Source: Phytophthora colocasiae | Lineage: Eukaryota; Oomycota; Peronosporomycetes; Peronosporales; Peronosporaceae | Direction of reading: 5' to 3' | Assembly: GCA_018806915.1 (NCBI GenBank) | Contig: JAGKQI010000061.1 | Location: forward strand, 1,116,001-1,180,000 | DNA: 64,000 bases | Shown: positions 1-11,295 of the stretch, piece after piece | How the letters are laid out: every line of letters starts with the position of its first letter | Numbering within the stretch: the stretch's first letter is position 1 | The notes under the pieces: model-generated | What the model was told of the DNA's origin: nothing | Database searches by the model: none | The model's input: only the letters and a program-made list of their open reading frames with translations | Position numbers and translations under genes: made by a program

Positions 1-27
1 GAGGATTTCCACCGTCGATTCCGCGCC

Positions 28-1746
28 ATGGAAGGCCAAGCGAGGGACGACGTGGTGATGTTTAACACGCTCAAGAGTCTGAACGAGTTGCTTCAAGTGA
101 GTGGGAAAGAGGTGCATGAGTTTGACCTTCCACAACTTGCCGATTTTCCTGATCTGCTTCTTCGAGACGCACTCCAGACCAACAACAGTTTGATTGACCG
201 CGAGACCATGGCGTATGACTATCACACGCTTCAAGAAATTGTGGAGCATGAGGATGGACTTAATGAAGGTCAACAAGCTATCTACGCGAAAGTCATGGCG
301 GCTGTCGATGGATCTTCAGAAGGCACCAAGTTATTTTTTCTGGATGGACCTGGTGGTACTGGAAAATCAACCTTGCTCAAGCACATCCTGGCAAAAGTTC
401 GTTTGTCTGGGAAAATTGCCATTGCGGTAGCTTCGAGTGGAATTGCCGCACTTCTACTAATGGGTGGTCGCACTGCACATTCTACCTTTCGAATCCCGCT
501 AAAGCTGAATGCGGAGTCTACGTGTGCGATCAATAAGAACTCCGCCCTGAAGGAACTTATCAAGATGGCCAGTTTAATTATCTGGGACGAAGCTCCGATG
601 GCCCATCGTCACGCTTTTGAGGCTGTGGACCGTTCGCTACGGGATATCTTGGACATCGATGAACCATTTGGCGGGAAAGTGGTCGTCCTTTCAGGAGATT
701 TCAGACAAATTCTACCGGTGGTACTGCAGGGAACGCCTGCCGATACCATCGACGCGTGTCTAAAGTCTTCTGAGTTGTGGAGCAAATTCGAACAAGTTCA
801 TCTTACGGAGAACATGCGTGTGAGGTCGGCTGCGAATGAAACGACAGCGGAAGAACTGGCAGCATTCTCAGAGTTTCTCCTTCAAGTGGGCGAAGGAAGG
901 CACCAAGTGAATGCTGGACTTGGACCAGATTTCATCAAGATCCCGAACGACATGTTGATTGAGAGCGAACCGGAGGAGGAGCCGGAAGAAGAAGATGAAG
1001 AGGTTCGGCCTGGCACCACTCCCAGAGGCATGCGACGCATCATTGACGAGATGTATGCAGACATCAATAACCCTGAGATCGCCACGGATGAGTACTTTGC
1101 CAACCGAACGATATTGACGACTACGAACATGATCGTGCAGCGTATCAACGAAGCTGTTTCTCAGAAGCTGGAAGGTGACGCCCAGGAGTATTTGTCCAAC
1201 GATTCAGTGGATAATGACGGTGACGCTGATTACTTTGAGCCTGAACTCCTGCATTCAGTGAATATGAACGGAATCCCGCCGCACAAACTAACTCTGAAGA
1301 AGGGTGCGCTGATCATGATGATGCGCAACCTGAATCCCAATCTTGGACTGTGCAACGGAACGCGCCTCCGTGTTGTGGAGCTGAAACCCCACGTGATCCA
1401 TGCGACCATCATGACAGGGGAACGCCACGGCCAGCATGTGTTCATTCCGCGGATTGTGTTCCTCAGTGACGGGGACACGCGTGAGTTCCCCTTCCGTCTA
1501 CGTCGTAAGCAGTTCCCAGTGCAACCAGCGTTTGCGATGACAATCAACAAGGCCCAAGGACAAACGGTACAAAATCTCGGACTATACTTGGCGACTCCTT
1601 GCTTCTCACACGGACAGCTGTACGTGGCGTTATCGAGAGTGACAGCGCGGTCGAGACTCAAGGTGATGATCGAGTATCCTGACCAGGTGGACGCCGATGG
1701 AGTGTACACACAGAATATTGTTTACCGACAGATATTCGAGATGTAA
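28..1746 (+). CDS. Helitron Rep-helicase, Pif1-like helicase domain (5' part outside window)
   Basis: Superfamily 1B (Pif1-like) DNA helicase half of a Helitron transposase, which would unwind the element during rolling-circle transposition. Visible motifs: Walker A DGPGGTGKST (about nt 343-372), Walker B LIIWDEAPM (about 577-603), GDFRQILPVV, and C-terminal TINKAQGQT and YVALSRV typical of Pif1/RecD-like helicases. A Helitron-type acidic insert (EPEEEPEEEDEE) lies mid-domain. The 572-residue frame is open to its TAA; the ATG at 28 is internal to the real protein, whose Rep domain lies before the window. This is the only one of three copies without a frameshift, so it is the best candidate here for a working source of helicase. 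Confidence 0.9.
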   Translation: MEGQARDDVVMFNTLKSLNELLQVSGKEVHEFDLPQLADFPDLLLRDALQTNNSLIDRETMAYDYHTLQEIVEHEDGLNEGQQAIYAKVMAAVDGSSEGTKLFFLDGPGGTGKSTLLKHILAKVRLSGKIAIAVASSGIAALLLMGGRTAHSTFRIPLKLNAESTCAINKNSALKELIKMASLIIWDEAPMAHRHAFEAVDRSLRDILDIDEPFGGKVVVLSGDFRQILPVVLQGTPADTIDACLKSSELWSKFEQVHLTENMRVRSAANETTAEELAAFSEFLLQVGEGRHQVNAGLGPDFIKIPNDMLIESEPEEEPEEEDEEVRPGTTPRGMRRIIDEMYADINNPEIATDEYFANRTILTTTNMIVQRINEAVSQKLEGDAQEYLSNDSVDNDGDADYFEPELLHSVNMNGIPPHKLTLKKGALIMMMRNLNPNLGLCNGTRLRVVELKPHVIHATIMTGERHGQHVFIPRIVFLSDGDTREFPFRLRRKQFPVQPAFAMTINKAQGQTVQNLGLYLATPCFSHGQLYVALSRVTARSRLKVMIEYPDQVDADGVYTQNIVYRQIFEM

Positions 1747-1920
1747 GCAAGAGGAAGAAGGAGATCACTGCATTTTTCATAACAACAAATACATGTTCAC
1801 TGTGCATATGAAACACTGTGTATGTTTTGTCCCCTCCGAGCGAAGCGAGGGCAGGGGCTACAGAGTAGTAGGGCGAGCTGGAACAGCGAGCACTACGGGT
1901 TGGGACCTAACACATACACA

Positions 1921-1950
1921 CCGCCCGCAAAGCGGGCGGCACTCGGCTAG
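1921..1950 (+). other. Helitron copy 1 3' terminus (hairpin plus CTAG)
   Basis: CCGCCCGC-AAA-GCGGGCGG makes a perfect 8-bp stem at 1921-1939. Seven bases later comes CTAG at 1947-1950, matching the CTRR end and subterminal hairpin that define Helitron 3' ends. The element ends at 1950; the next bases TC start copy 2. Confidence 0.92.
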
Positions 1951-1989
1951 TCTCAACACAGTAGGCTAGTGCGGCGTCTGTGTGTCCGT
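1951..1989 (+). repeat. Helitron 5' terminal sequence
   Basis: The 39 bases from TCTCAACACAG are identical to 8633-8671, the start of copy 3, after which the two diverge. In both places the block directly follows a Helitron CTAG. Helitrons start with TC, so I read it as the conserved 5' terminus; the fact that copies 2 and 3 share only this block and the 3' half supports that reading. Confidence 0.75.
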
Positions 1990-3386
1990 TGTGTGTGTGT
2001 TCAACGTCGTAGCGCATAAACCTGCGTAGCTACCTGCCTCTCCATTTCGTACATGTACGTATTCTATACTGTATTTTCCCATGGTGTAGCCTATCCCTAC
2101 GTTCTAGACTGCTCTCAGGAATGCCAAAATTACAAATATAGCCCACTAATGATAACCCTCTCAATGGCCTCTGATTGGTCGATTTAAATTCTAGAATTCT
2201 TTCATTCCAAAACGCAAACGGCGTCTGCAGCGACAGAGGACATTACGCGAACGGCGCGGCGGCTAGCGAGGACAGGAGTGATCGAGCGGCGCAGCCAGCC
2301 TAGGAATACTCGGTAAGTACCCATATAAACATAATACAGCTATTAAATCTTTACGGTGTCGGGTGTTCCGCCTTGTGGGAGAACTGGTACCACATTGGGG
2401 CAACTGGGAGCTGGTGTGTACAAAATTAAGGGTGGGCTGGAGCCTGCGGAGGACTCTGACAGGTCCTCTGCGGGGCTTGAGGGAGGAGTTGCAGTGGGTG
2501 CCACGCCACGGCCATTCTGACCGAGACCCCTCTCGAGCGCACAGACGCCGGGCAGTCCACCTGAATCTACAATATTGCCCATTTAAGCAAGCCATCCCTG
2601 CGTGGTACTTTGGTGAAAATTGAAATTTGGGTACTGTAGCTTTTGCGCCCAAATCCATGACCTTCCCATTTTTTGGGATAAAAAGGTTGCAGCTGGCCAC
2701 CCTTCGCCGTTCCTGTCTCAGTTCTGCCTCTCTATTGCTCTTCGGAGCCCCGACCCTGAGACGCCCATGTTCGCCCGCCAGCGGCATGGGAAGCCTCATA
2801 CCAATCCGGGGTCCTGGGGTGGATCCATGTGGCGATAAAGCCGGCTTGGCCGGGCCGCCCACCTCAGCCTTGGGCCAGTGGTCGTGTGTGAGACCGGCAC
2901 ATGTTATGGAGACATTTCATGCTGCTTACCGTGTCAGGGGCAGAACGGCATGCGCTGCATGTTCAATTTCACCTATCAAGAATTAGTTTACAGTTAAAAA
3001 TACAATTATTCAGTGTTAGACCGTTGTCTAACGCTGCTTCCTTTGTGCTTTTTGCGAGGGAAGGCTATGGCTCCGGTCAGGGGTCGGCACGAAGCGGGAT
3101 AGGTACGTAAAATTAATGTTTCGTGCTGTGGAAGTCTTCTAACAGTCTACTGTGTAGAGACGACCGTCGGGGACAGCTGCAGCATCGTTTAGACGAAGCG
3201 GAGCGCGTGAACGCAACTCCAGCAGAGGATGAATCGCCTACTGCAAAGCGACGACGGATCAACAGAAGGAAGCAGGCACGCAAACCGTTTTTCGAGGGCT
3301 TCCGCGAGAATTGGAACTACTCAGTCAGCAGGTAAACAAACGTTTCGGTTTCAGGCGACCCCATTGTAGCCCCTGTAGATGCACCG
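1990..3386 (+). other. Helitron copy 2 leader, no secure gene
   Basis: After a GT-rich stretch this is mixed non-coding DNA. Short frames on both strands between 2260 and 3110 have no family features. A possible intron lies at 3103-3157 (GTACGT...TGTGTAG, 55 nt); the arginine-rich frame after it (about 3158-3330) could be the N-terminal tail of the Rep protein, whose basic coiled region continues downstream. GTAAGT at 2313 is another donor-like site without a convincing partner. Confidence 0.4.
2173..2218 (+). promoter_or_regulatory. Probable core promoter of the Helitron gene
   Basis: An inverted CCAAT box (ATTGG, about 2173-2177) is followed by TCATTCCAA at 2212-2220, which matches the oomycete initiator core (TCATTYY). 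The spacing and the position ahead of the coding region fit a transcription start near 2214. Motif match only. Confidence 0.4.
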
Positions 3387-6375
3387 GTGGTTCCTCCGAC
3401 AGGAACAACCATGGCCCCCACTACGAATCCATCCAGTGCTGCGGCGCTTAGGATGAGTGACGCAGAGAGAGCCAGGCTGCGGCGGGCAAACATGAGCTCT
3501 TCCCAACGCGAACGTACGCGGCAACGGAACGCCGAACGCCAGCGGCAACGGAGAGCTCGAACGAAGTGCTGGAACAAGTGGTAGCAGATCGCGAAAGAAA
3601 CCGACTTGAACAGCTAAATCGACGGGGCCTTCAGGGTCAGATTGGTCTTGATATTGCCAGTGAGCGCCAAGCGCAAATACGCTCCCAACTTTCCCGAGAA
3701 GACCGAGACATCGAACGACAACGAAACACAGAAACAAGAGCCATTCGTCGTTCCCAGCAAGACGAGAATGAACGCAAGGAGGAGCGCGAAGCAAATGCTG
3801 TGGTTCAGGCATCCCGACGTGCCCGTCAGACGGATGAGGAGCGTGCGGCAGAGCGAGAACAGGACCGAGAGCGTCACGCCATCAGAAGGGCGTTACAAAC
3901 GGAGGAAGAGCGCGAAGAGGAGCGCGAGCGTGTTCGAGAACGTCGACGTATCACTCGCCATCGAAAAGCACTTATAAACCATGAAGATTTCCGCCCGTCG
4001 ATGGTCACAGGTCCAGATGTTGATGAAGACACCAGACGCCACCGGCTGCCTCCCACTACGGTGTGCGGTCACTGTAACGCGTGGAAGTGGCCTGGTGAAA
4101 GCGAGTCTGCCTGCTGTATCGAGGGGAAAGTCAGACTACCACCTCTGGCCCCAGCTCCAGACGAACTTCTCCAGCTTTACGGAGACCCCAATTTTCGAAA
4201 GCAGATACGGGCGTACAACCAGGCGTTTGCCTTTACGTCTATCGGTGCTTCAAACCCGAACACGGGTAGGTTTCAGAACGTCAACCAGGACAACAGCGTC
4301 GCGGGTGAACGTGGCGTATACTCCTACCGAATTCAAGGTGCTATGGGCCACTACATGGGTTCGTTGTTGCCATACATTGATCGTCGAACTGGCCAAAGGA
4401 CTCCAGCCCAAGTTTGCGCAGATCTATATCGTCGATCCGGACATGGAGCGCCGACCTGAGAGACGTATGGGAATTTTCGCAGACCTGGACCCTGTGGCTT
4501 TGTTAGACATCGAGCGGGTGATGCAAAGGTACAACCCGTTCGCTCAGCAGTTTCTCACGTTTGGCGAAAGGGTGCGTCAAAGCGATATGCAGCAGCCAAT
4601 CGACTTGGTGTTCCGTCTGAGAAACAATCCTTCCAGACCTCGAACGGAAAATCTGCCGACGGTTTCTGAAGTGGCCGTCACTATGATTGAAGACGGCAAC
4701 CTCGCACAGCCTCGCGATCTCTTGGTATATACAAAAGACAGAAATCTCATGCGTCTCTGGGAAACAAACGTCAACTACGACCCCCTTCAGTACCCGCTAC
4801 TTCTTCCGTATGGAGAACTGGGGTGGACGTATACGGATACGTACGAAGGTGATGTGGTGCGCAGGAACAAACGCGCTATGGCTCTACGTGAGCACGTCGC
4901 GTACCGACTCTTCCAAAAGGACGATGACCGATCAGCTCTACATAAAGGGGGGCGCCTTTTCCAACAGTATTGTGTGGACCAGAGAGCCAAATGCGAGCAA
5001 GAAGAACTTCGCTGGATAGCAACTCACCAAAAGGAGATCCGTGCTTATCAGTACAATGGACTGCGAGATGCGTACCTGAGCGAAGCTATGGAAGAGGCTA
5101 GGACTATCCTGGGCGATGGCGAAGGACTCCTGGCGGAATATGATCGTGACACTGGAGAGCTGGCTCACCCCGACCGAGCCCGAAACAGGCACTTCCTCAA
5201 TCAGGTTGGGAAGAAGATCATCTTACCGTCTTCTCACTCAGGGAGCCCACGTCAGATGTACCAATCGTACCAAGACTCGATGGCAATCGTTAGGGAGTAC
5301 GGCAAGCCAGATATCTTCGACACGATGACTTGCAATCCAAAGTGGGAAGAGATCCAAGAGCAGATTCGCGATCCTAACCAGAGCAGCCCAAGACCGCCCA
5401 GACATCGTCGCGAGAGTATGGCAGCAAAGCTGGCTGCTCATTTAAAAGACTTAGACGAGGGTGTGCTAGGGCGGGTTTCCGCTCGAATTTACGTGGTGGA
5501 GTTTCAAAAGCGTGGACTTCCTCATGCACACATCATTGTCATCTTGGCGGACGAGGACAAGCCACGCACGAGGCAGATTATTGACAAGATTGTGTCGGCG
5601 GAAGTACCGGATCCTGACACCAACCCCGGCCTTTATGAAACGGTCATGACTAATATGATGCACGGGCCCTGTGGCGCGGCGAATCCATCGTGTGTCTGTA
5701 TGAAGGATGGCAAGTGCACAAAGGGCTACCCGAAACCGTTCGTGGAGACAACGCGGGTGAGCGAAGACGGTTTCCCGCAGTACAGACGCCGACGACGATC
5801 GGAAGGATTTTTTACATTCAATGGAAGACGGTACGACAATGCTACGCTGAATCAGTGGGTGGTGCCATACAACCCATACTTTTCATACAAGTACAACTGC
5901 CACATCAACATTGAAATCTGCACAGCACTGTCAGTGGTGAAGTATCTCTACAAGTACGTGTACAAGGGATCCGACAGAGCTGTGATTACAGTGGAGACGG
6001 TGCAAGACGAAGGTAATATCGACAGACGGGAACCCAACGAGATCATCCGATACTTAAGCGCGAGGTACATCTCTCCCATTGAGGCGTGTATGCGTCTCCT
6101 CGGGCACGTAGTGCAAGGGAAGTCCCATGCGGTTTTCCAGCTCACGGTACACCTCGAAGGTGAGCAGATGGTGGTATTCCGCGAGACCGAAGATCCGGAA
6201 CGCGTCATGGATCGTAGTGAGCGCACGAAGCTTACTGCCTTCTTTCGACATATGTGCGAGTAGAGCGCCCGAAGACCAGGTAGCCAAGACAATTGTGTAT
6301 CAGGATGTGCCGAAGTACTTTAGATGGGACAAACACAAGATATGGGTCCGCCGCAAAAGTATCAAGCTGCACTAG
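3387..6375 (+). pseudogene. Helitron Rep (HUH endonuclease) domain, frameshifted
   Basis: Replication-initiator half of the Helitron transposase, which nicks and joins DNA ends. An Arg/Glu-rich N-terminal region (about 3387-3990) precedes a CGHC...CC zinc-like cluster (about 4066-4110) and the Helitron-like N domain. The HUH motif is in GLPHAHIIV at about 5515-5541, and the two catalytic tyrosines are in YLSARYIS at about 6050-6073. The reading frame changes near 3560, near 4405 and near 6250, and a stop follows at 6375, so no full protein can be made. Family assignment is firm; the exact original start is not clear. Confidence 0.88.
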
Positions 6376-8428
6376 GACGAATGATTCACGTGTCTCCGCG
6401 AGATGAGGAGAGGTTCTACCTACGCGTCTTGCTATGCCATCGCAAAGGACCTACTTCTTTCCAGAATATCCGGACTGTGGATAACGTCGTATGTGGATCG
6501 TATAAGGATGCCGCGTTACGTCTAGGATATCTCGAGAATGATGGGAGTGGGCAGCCTGTATGGAGGAAGCCGCGACGTTCCAGATGGCGTATCAACTGCG
6601 TCAGCTATTTGCTACGCTGTTAGTATACTCTCAGGTTGGGCAGGTGCGTGAGCTATGGGATAATTACTACGGAGCATTGTCTGAGGATTTCCACCGTCGA
6701 TTCCGCGCCATGGAAGGCCAAGCGAGGGACGACGTGGTGATGTTTAACACGCTCAAGAGTCTGAACGAGTTGCTTCAAGTGAGTGGGAAAGAGGTGCATG
6801 AGTTTGACCTTCCACAACTTGCCGATTTTCCTGATCTGCTTCTTCGAGACGCACTCCAGACCAACAACAGTTTGATTGACCGCGAGACCATGGCGTATGA
6901 CTATCACACGCTTCAAGAAATTGTGGAGCATGAGGATGGACTTAATGAAGGTCAACAAGCTATCTACGCGAAAGTCATGGCGGCTGTCGATGGATCTTCA
7001 GAAGGCACCAAGTTATTTTTTCTGGATGGACCTGGTGGTACTGGAAAATCAACCTTGCTCAAGCACATCCTGGCAAAAGTTCGTTTGTCTGGGAAAATTG
7101 CCATTGCGGTAGCTTCTGAGTGGAATTGCCGCACTTCTACTAATGGGTGGTCGCACTGCACATTCTACCTTTCGAATCCCGCTAAAGCTGAATGCGGAGT
7201 CTACGTGTGCGATCAATAAGAACTCCGCCCTGAAGGAACTTATCAAGATGGCCAGTTTAATTATCTGGGACGAAGCTCCGATGGCCCATCGTCACGCTTT
7301 TGAGGCTGTGGACCGTTCGCTACGGGATATCTTGGACATCGATGAACCATTTGGCGGGAAAGTGGTCGTCCTTTCAGGAGATTTCAGACAAATTCTACCG
7401 GTGGTACTGCAGGGAACGATGCCGATACCATCGACGCGTGTCTAAAGTCTTCTGAGTTGTGGAGCAAATTCGAACAAGTTCATCTTACGGAGAACATGCG
7501 TGTGAGGTCGGCTGCGAATGAAACGACAGCGGAAGAACTGGCAGCATTCTCAGAGTTTCTCCTTCAAGTGGGCGAAGGAAGGCACCAAGTGAATGCTGGA
7601 CTTGGACCAGATTTCATCAAGATCCCGAACGACATGTTGATTGAGAGCGAACCGGAGGAGGAGCCGGAAGAAGAAGATGAAGAGGTTCGGCCTGGCACCA
7701 CTCCCAGAGGCATGCGACGCATCATTGACGAGATGTATGCAGACATCAATAACCCTGAGATCGCCACGGATGAGTACTTTGCCAACCGAACGATATTGAC
7801 GACTACGAACATGATCGTGCAGCGTATCAACGAAGCTGTTTCTCAGAAGCTGGAAGGTGACGCCCAGGAGTATTTGTCCAACGATTCAGTGGATAATGAC
7901 GGTGACGCTGATTACTTTGAGCCTGAACTCCTGCATTCAGTGAATATGAACGGAATCCCGCCGCACAAACTAACTCTGAAGAAGGGTGCGCCGATCATGA
8001 TGATGCGCAACCTGAATCCCAATCTGGGACTGTGCAACGGAACGCGCCTCCGTGTTGTGGAGCTGAAACCCCACGTGATCCATGCGACCATCATGACAGG
8101 GGAACGCCACGGCCAGCATGTGTTCATTCCGCGGATTGTGTTCCTCAGTGACGGGGACACGCGTGAGTTCCCCTTCCGTCTACGTCGTAAGCAGTTCCCA
8201 GTGCAACCAGCGTTTGCGATGACAATCAACAAGGCCCAAGGACAAACGGTACAAAATCTCGGACTATACTTGGCGACTCCTTGCTTCTCACACGGACAGC
8301 TGTACGTGGCGTTATCGAGAGTGACAGCGCGGTCGAGACTCAAGGTGATGATCGAGTATCCTGACCAGGTGGACGCCGATGGAGTGTACACACAGAATAT
8401 TGTTTACCGACAGATATTCGAGATGTAA
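6324..8428 (+). pseudogene. Helitron helicase domain, copy 2, frameshifted
   Basis: Continuation of the Rep-helicase gene, near-identical to the intact helicase of copy 1. Frames break near 6540, at about 7116 (one extra T before GAGTGG) and at about 7418 (one base fewer than copy 1 after GGAACG). The Walker A (DGPGGTGKST, about 7025-7054) and C-terminal TINKAQGQT and YVALSRV motifs remain. The 7418 lesion is shared with copy 3, the 7116 lesion is not, so the two broken copies share some ancestry that copy 1 lacks. Confidence 0.9.
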
Positions 8429-8602
8429 GCAAGAGGAAGAAGGAGATCACTGCATTTTTCATAACAACAAATACATGTTCACTGTGCATATGAAACACTG
8501 TGTATGTTTTGTCCCCTCCGAGCGAAGCGAGGGCAGGGGCTACAGAGTAGTAGGGCGAGCTGGAACAGCGAGCACTACGGGTTGGGACCTAACACATACA
8601 CA

Positions 8603-8632
8603 CCGCCCGCAAAGCGGGCGGCACTCGGCTAG
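8603..8632 (+). other. Helitron copy 2 3' terminus
   Basis: Same hairpin (8603-8610 with 8614-8621, AAA loop) and CTAG (8629-8632) as copy 1. The next two bases, TC, begin copy 3. Confidence 0.92.
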
Positions 8633-8786
8633 TCTCAACACAGTAGGCTAGTGCGGCGTCTGTGTGTCCGTCTGTGTGTCCGTGTGTCCGTCCGCGCTGC
8701 GTTTTTTTGCTGCCGAGCGCAGCGAAGGCGGCCTCGGGATTGGCTAATATTATATTTATTCGACTGTATTTTGATTCGACTGTATT

Positions 8787-10894
8787 TTGATAACCATTAT
8801 TCAACTGTATTTTGTTAACGATTCTACAGATTTTATCGTGCGTTCGATATTATACGTTCACCAAGAGACCACATATGTGTGGATGCGATTTTACTTGCTA
8901 TGCCATCGCAAAGGACCTACTTCTTTCCAGGATATCCGGACTGTGGATAACGTCGTATGTGGATCGTATAAGGATGCCGCGTTACGTCTAGGATATCTCG
9001 AGAATGATGATGAGTGGGCAGCCTGTATGGAGGAAGCCGCGACGTTCCAGATGGCGTATCAACTGCGTCAGCTATTTGCTACGCTGTTAGTATACTCTCA
9101 GGTTGGGCAGGTGCGTCAGCTATGGGATAATTACTACGGAGCATTGTCTGAGGATTTCCACCGTCAATTCCGCGCCATGGAAGGCCAGGCGAGGGACGAC
9201 GTGGTGATGTTTAACACGCTCAAGAGTCTGAACGAGTTGCTTCAAATGAGTGGGAAAGCGGTACATGAGTTTGACCTTCCACAACTTGCCGATTTCCCTG
9301 ATCTGCTTCTTCGAGACACACTCCAGACCAACAACAGTTTGATTGACCGCGAGACCATGGCGTATGACTATCACATGCTTCAAGAAATTGTGGAGCATGA
9401 TGATGGACTTAATGAAGGTCAACAAGCTATCTACGCGAAAGTCATGGCGGCTGTCGATGGATCTTCAGAAGGCACCAAGTTATTTTTTCTCTATGGACCT
9501 GGTGGTACTGGAAAATCAACCTTGCTCAAGCACATCCTGGCAAAAGTTCGTTTGTCTGGGAAAATTGCCATTGCGGTAGCTTCGAGTAAAATTGCCGCAC
9601 TTCTACTAATGGGTGGTCGCACTGCACATTCTACCTTTCGAATCCCGCTAAAGCTGAATGCGGAGTCTACGTGTGCGATCAATAAGAACTCCGCCCTGAA
9701 GGAACTTATCAAGATGGCCAGTTTAATTATCTGGGACGAGGCTCCGATGGCCCATCGTCACGCTTTTGAGGCTGTGGACCGTTCGCTACGGGATATCTTG
9801 GACCTCGATGAACCATTTGGCGGGAAAGTGGTCGTCCTTTCAGGAGATTTCAGACAAATTCTACCAGTGGTACTGCAGGGAACGATGCCGATACCATCGA
9901 CGCGTGTCTAAAGTCTTCGGAGTTGTGGAGCAAATTCGAACAAGTTCATCTTACGGAGAACATGCGTGTGAGGTCGGCTGCGAATGAAACGACAGCGGAA
10001 GAACTGGCAGCATTCTCAGAGTTTCTCCTTCAAGTGGGCGAAGGAAGGCACCAACTTAATGCTTGACTTGGACCAGATTTCATCAAGATCCCGAACGACA
10101 TGTTGATTGAGAGCGAACCGGAGGAGGATCCGGAAGAAGAAGATGAAGAGGTTCGGCCTGGCACCACTCCCAGAGGCATGCGACGCATCATTGACGAGAT
10201 GTATGCAGACATTAATAACCCTGAGATCGCCACGGATGAGTACTTTGCCAACCGAACGATATTGACGACTACGAACATGATCGTGCAGCGTATCAACGAA
10301 GCTGTTTCTCAGAAGCTGGAAGGTGACGCCCAGGAGTATTTGTCCAACGATTCAGTGGATAATGACGGTGACGCTGATTACTTTGAGCCTGAACTCCTGC
10401 ATTCAGTGAATATGAACGGAATCCCGCCGCACAAACTAACTCTGAAGAAGGGTGCGCCGATCATGATGATGCGCAACCTGAATCCCAATCTTGGACTGTG
10501 CAACGGAACGCGCCTCCGTGTTGTGGAGCTGAAACCCCACGTGATCCATGCGACCATCATGACAGGGGAACGCCACGGCCAGCATGTGTTCATTCCGCGG
10601 ATTGTGTTCCTCAGTGACGGGGACACGCGTGAGTTCCCCTTCCGTCTACGTCGTAAGCAGTTCCCAGTGCAACCAGCGTTTGCGATGACAATCAACAAGG
10701 CCCAAGGACAAACGGTACAAAATCTCGGACTATACTTGGCGACTCCTTGCTTCTCACACGGACAGCTGTACGTGGCGTTATCGAGAGTGACATCGCGGTC
10801 GAGACTCAAGGTGATGATCGAGTATCCTGACCAGGTGGACGCCGGTGGAGTGTACACACAGAATATTGTTTATCGACAGATATTCGAGATGTAA
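8787..10894 (+). pseudogene. Helitron helicase domain, copy 3, broken
   Basis: Helicase half with Walker A written YGPGGTGKST (about 9490-9519), closer to the usual Helitron form than the DGPGG of copies 1 and 2. Open from 8787 to 9911, where the GGAACGATGCC lesion shared with copy 2 shifts the frame. A stop follows near 10064 (GCTTGACTTGG) and the frame resumes at 10100-10894. The first 35 or so residues of the 8787 frame come from non-helicase DNA. Not functional as it stands. Confidence 0.88.
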
Positions 10895-11069
10895 GCAAGA
10901 GGAAGAAGGAGATCACTGCATTTTTCATAACAACAAATACATGTTCACTGTGCATATGAAACACTGTGTATGTTTTTGTCCCCTCCGAGCGAAGCGAAGG
11001 CAGGGGCTACAGAGTAGTAGGGCGAGCTGGAACAGCGAGCACTACGGGTTGGGACCTAACACATACACA

Positions 11070-11099
11070 CCGCCCGCAAAGCGGGCGGCACTCGGCTAG
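11070..11099 (+). other. Helitron copy 3 3' terminus at host junction
   Basis: Hairpin 11070-11077 with 11081-11088 and CTAG at 11096-11099. The flank changes here to TACTCCACA, which is the end of the Gypsy-1 LTR, so this junction fixes the true 3' end of the family: everything after CTAG differs from the other two copies. Confidence 0.92.
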
Positions 11100-11116
11100 T
11101 ACTCCACACTGCCCCC
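11100..11116 (-). repeat. Polypurine tract and first 9 bp of Gypsy-1 3' LTR
   Basis: On the minus strand GGGGGCAG (11116-11109) is followed by TGTGGAGTA (11108-11100), the same nine bases that start the 5' LTR at 16117. After these the sequence switches to Helitron. The 5' LTR continues with TTTGACC, so the array sits between an A and a T of the LTR, the usual Helitron target. Confidence 0.8.
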
Positions 11117-11295
11117 AAGACGACGAGACACCTTCACCGCACCTTCGTGTCACATCCCGCACCGACGTTTTTCTGCACTCATGTAGCCATGCCCCGTCGC
11201 ATGCACCCAACTTCAACGGCAACGAGGTCAAGTTGTACCCATCTTGCCTGATCACCCGTAACTTTGCCTCCAGCAACCCTTGGACCCCCAAACTT

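Larger units (their letters stand above)
1..1950 (+). mobile_element. Helitron copy 1 (3' part; cut by window edge)
   Basis: Right-hand part of a rolling-circle transposon: the helicase half of a Rep-helicase gene, then a typical Helitron 3' end (GC hairpin followed by CTAG). It matches positions 6683-8632 of the next copy at a constant offset of 6682, with only a few base changes and two compensating 1-nt indels by eye. It is immediately followed at 1951 by the 5' end of Helitron copy 2, so the two elements are joined head to tail with no host DNA between them. Confidence 0.9.
1951..8632 (+). mobile_element. Helitron copy 2, full length (6682 bp), coding region broken
   Basis: Begins with TC (TCTCAACACAG) directly after the CTAG of copy 1 and ends with its own hairpin and CTAG at 8632, directly before the TC of copy 3. 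It contains a non-coding leader, a Rep (HUH nuclease) part and a helicase part. At least seven frameshifts or stops break the protein, so it can only move if supplied in trans. Both ends are intact, so it remains a plausible non-autonomous substrate. Confidence 0.88.
8633..11099 (+). mobile_element. Helitron copy 3, Rep-deleted (2467 bp)
   Basis: Starts with the shared 5' block (8633-8671), then about 220 bp of its own sequence including a repeated TTCGACTGTATTTTG motif. From about 8894 it rejoins the helicase sequence of copy 2 (equivalent to about 6430), so the whole Rep region is missing. It ends with the standard hairpin and CTAG at 11099. It cannot encode Rep and would need another copy to move. 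Confidence 0.85.

Noticed and set aside
2263..2862. 199-codon minus-strand frame in the Helitron leader
   Set aside because: Arg/Pro-rich with no family features and overlapped by several equally long frames; treated as chance.
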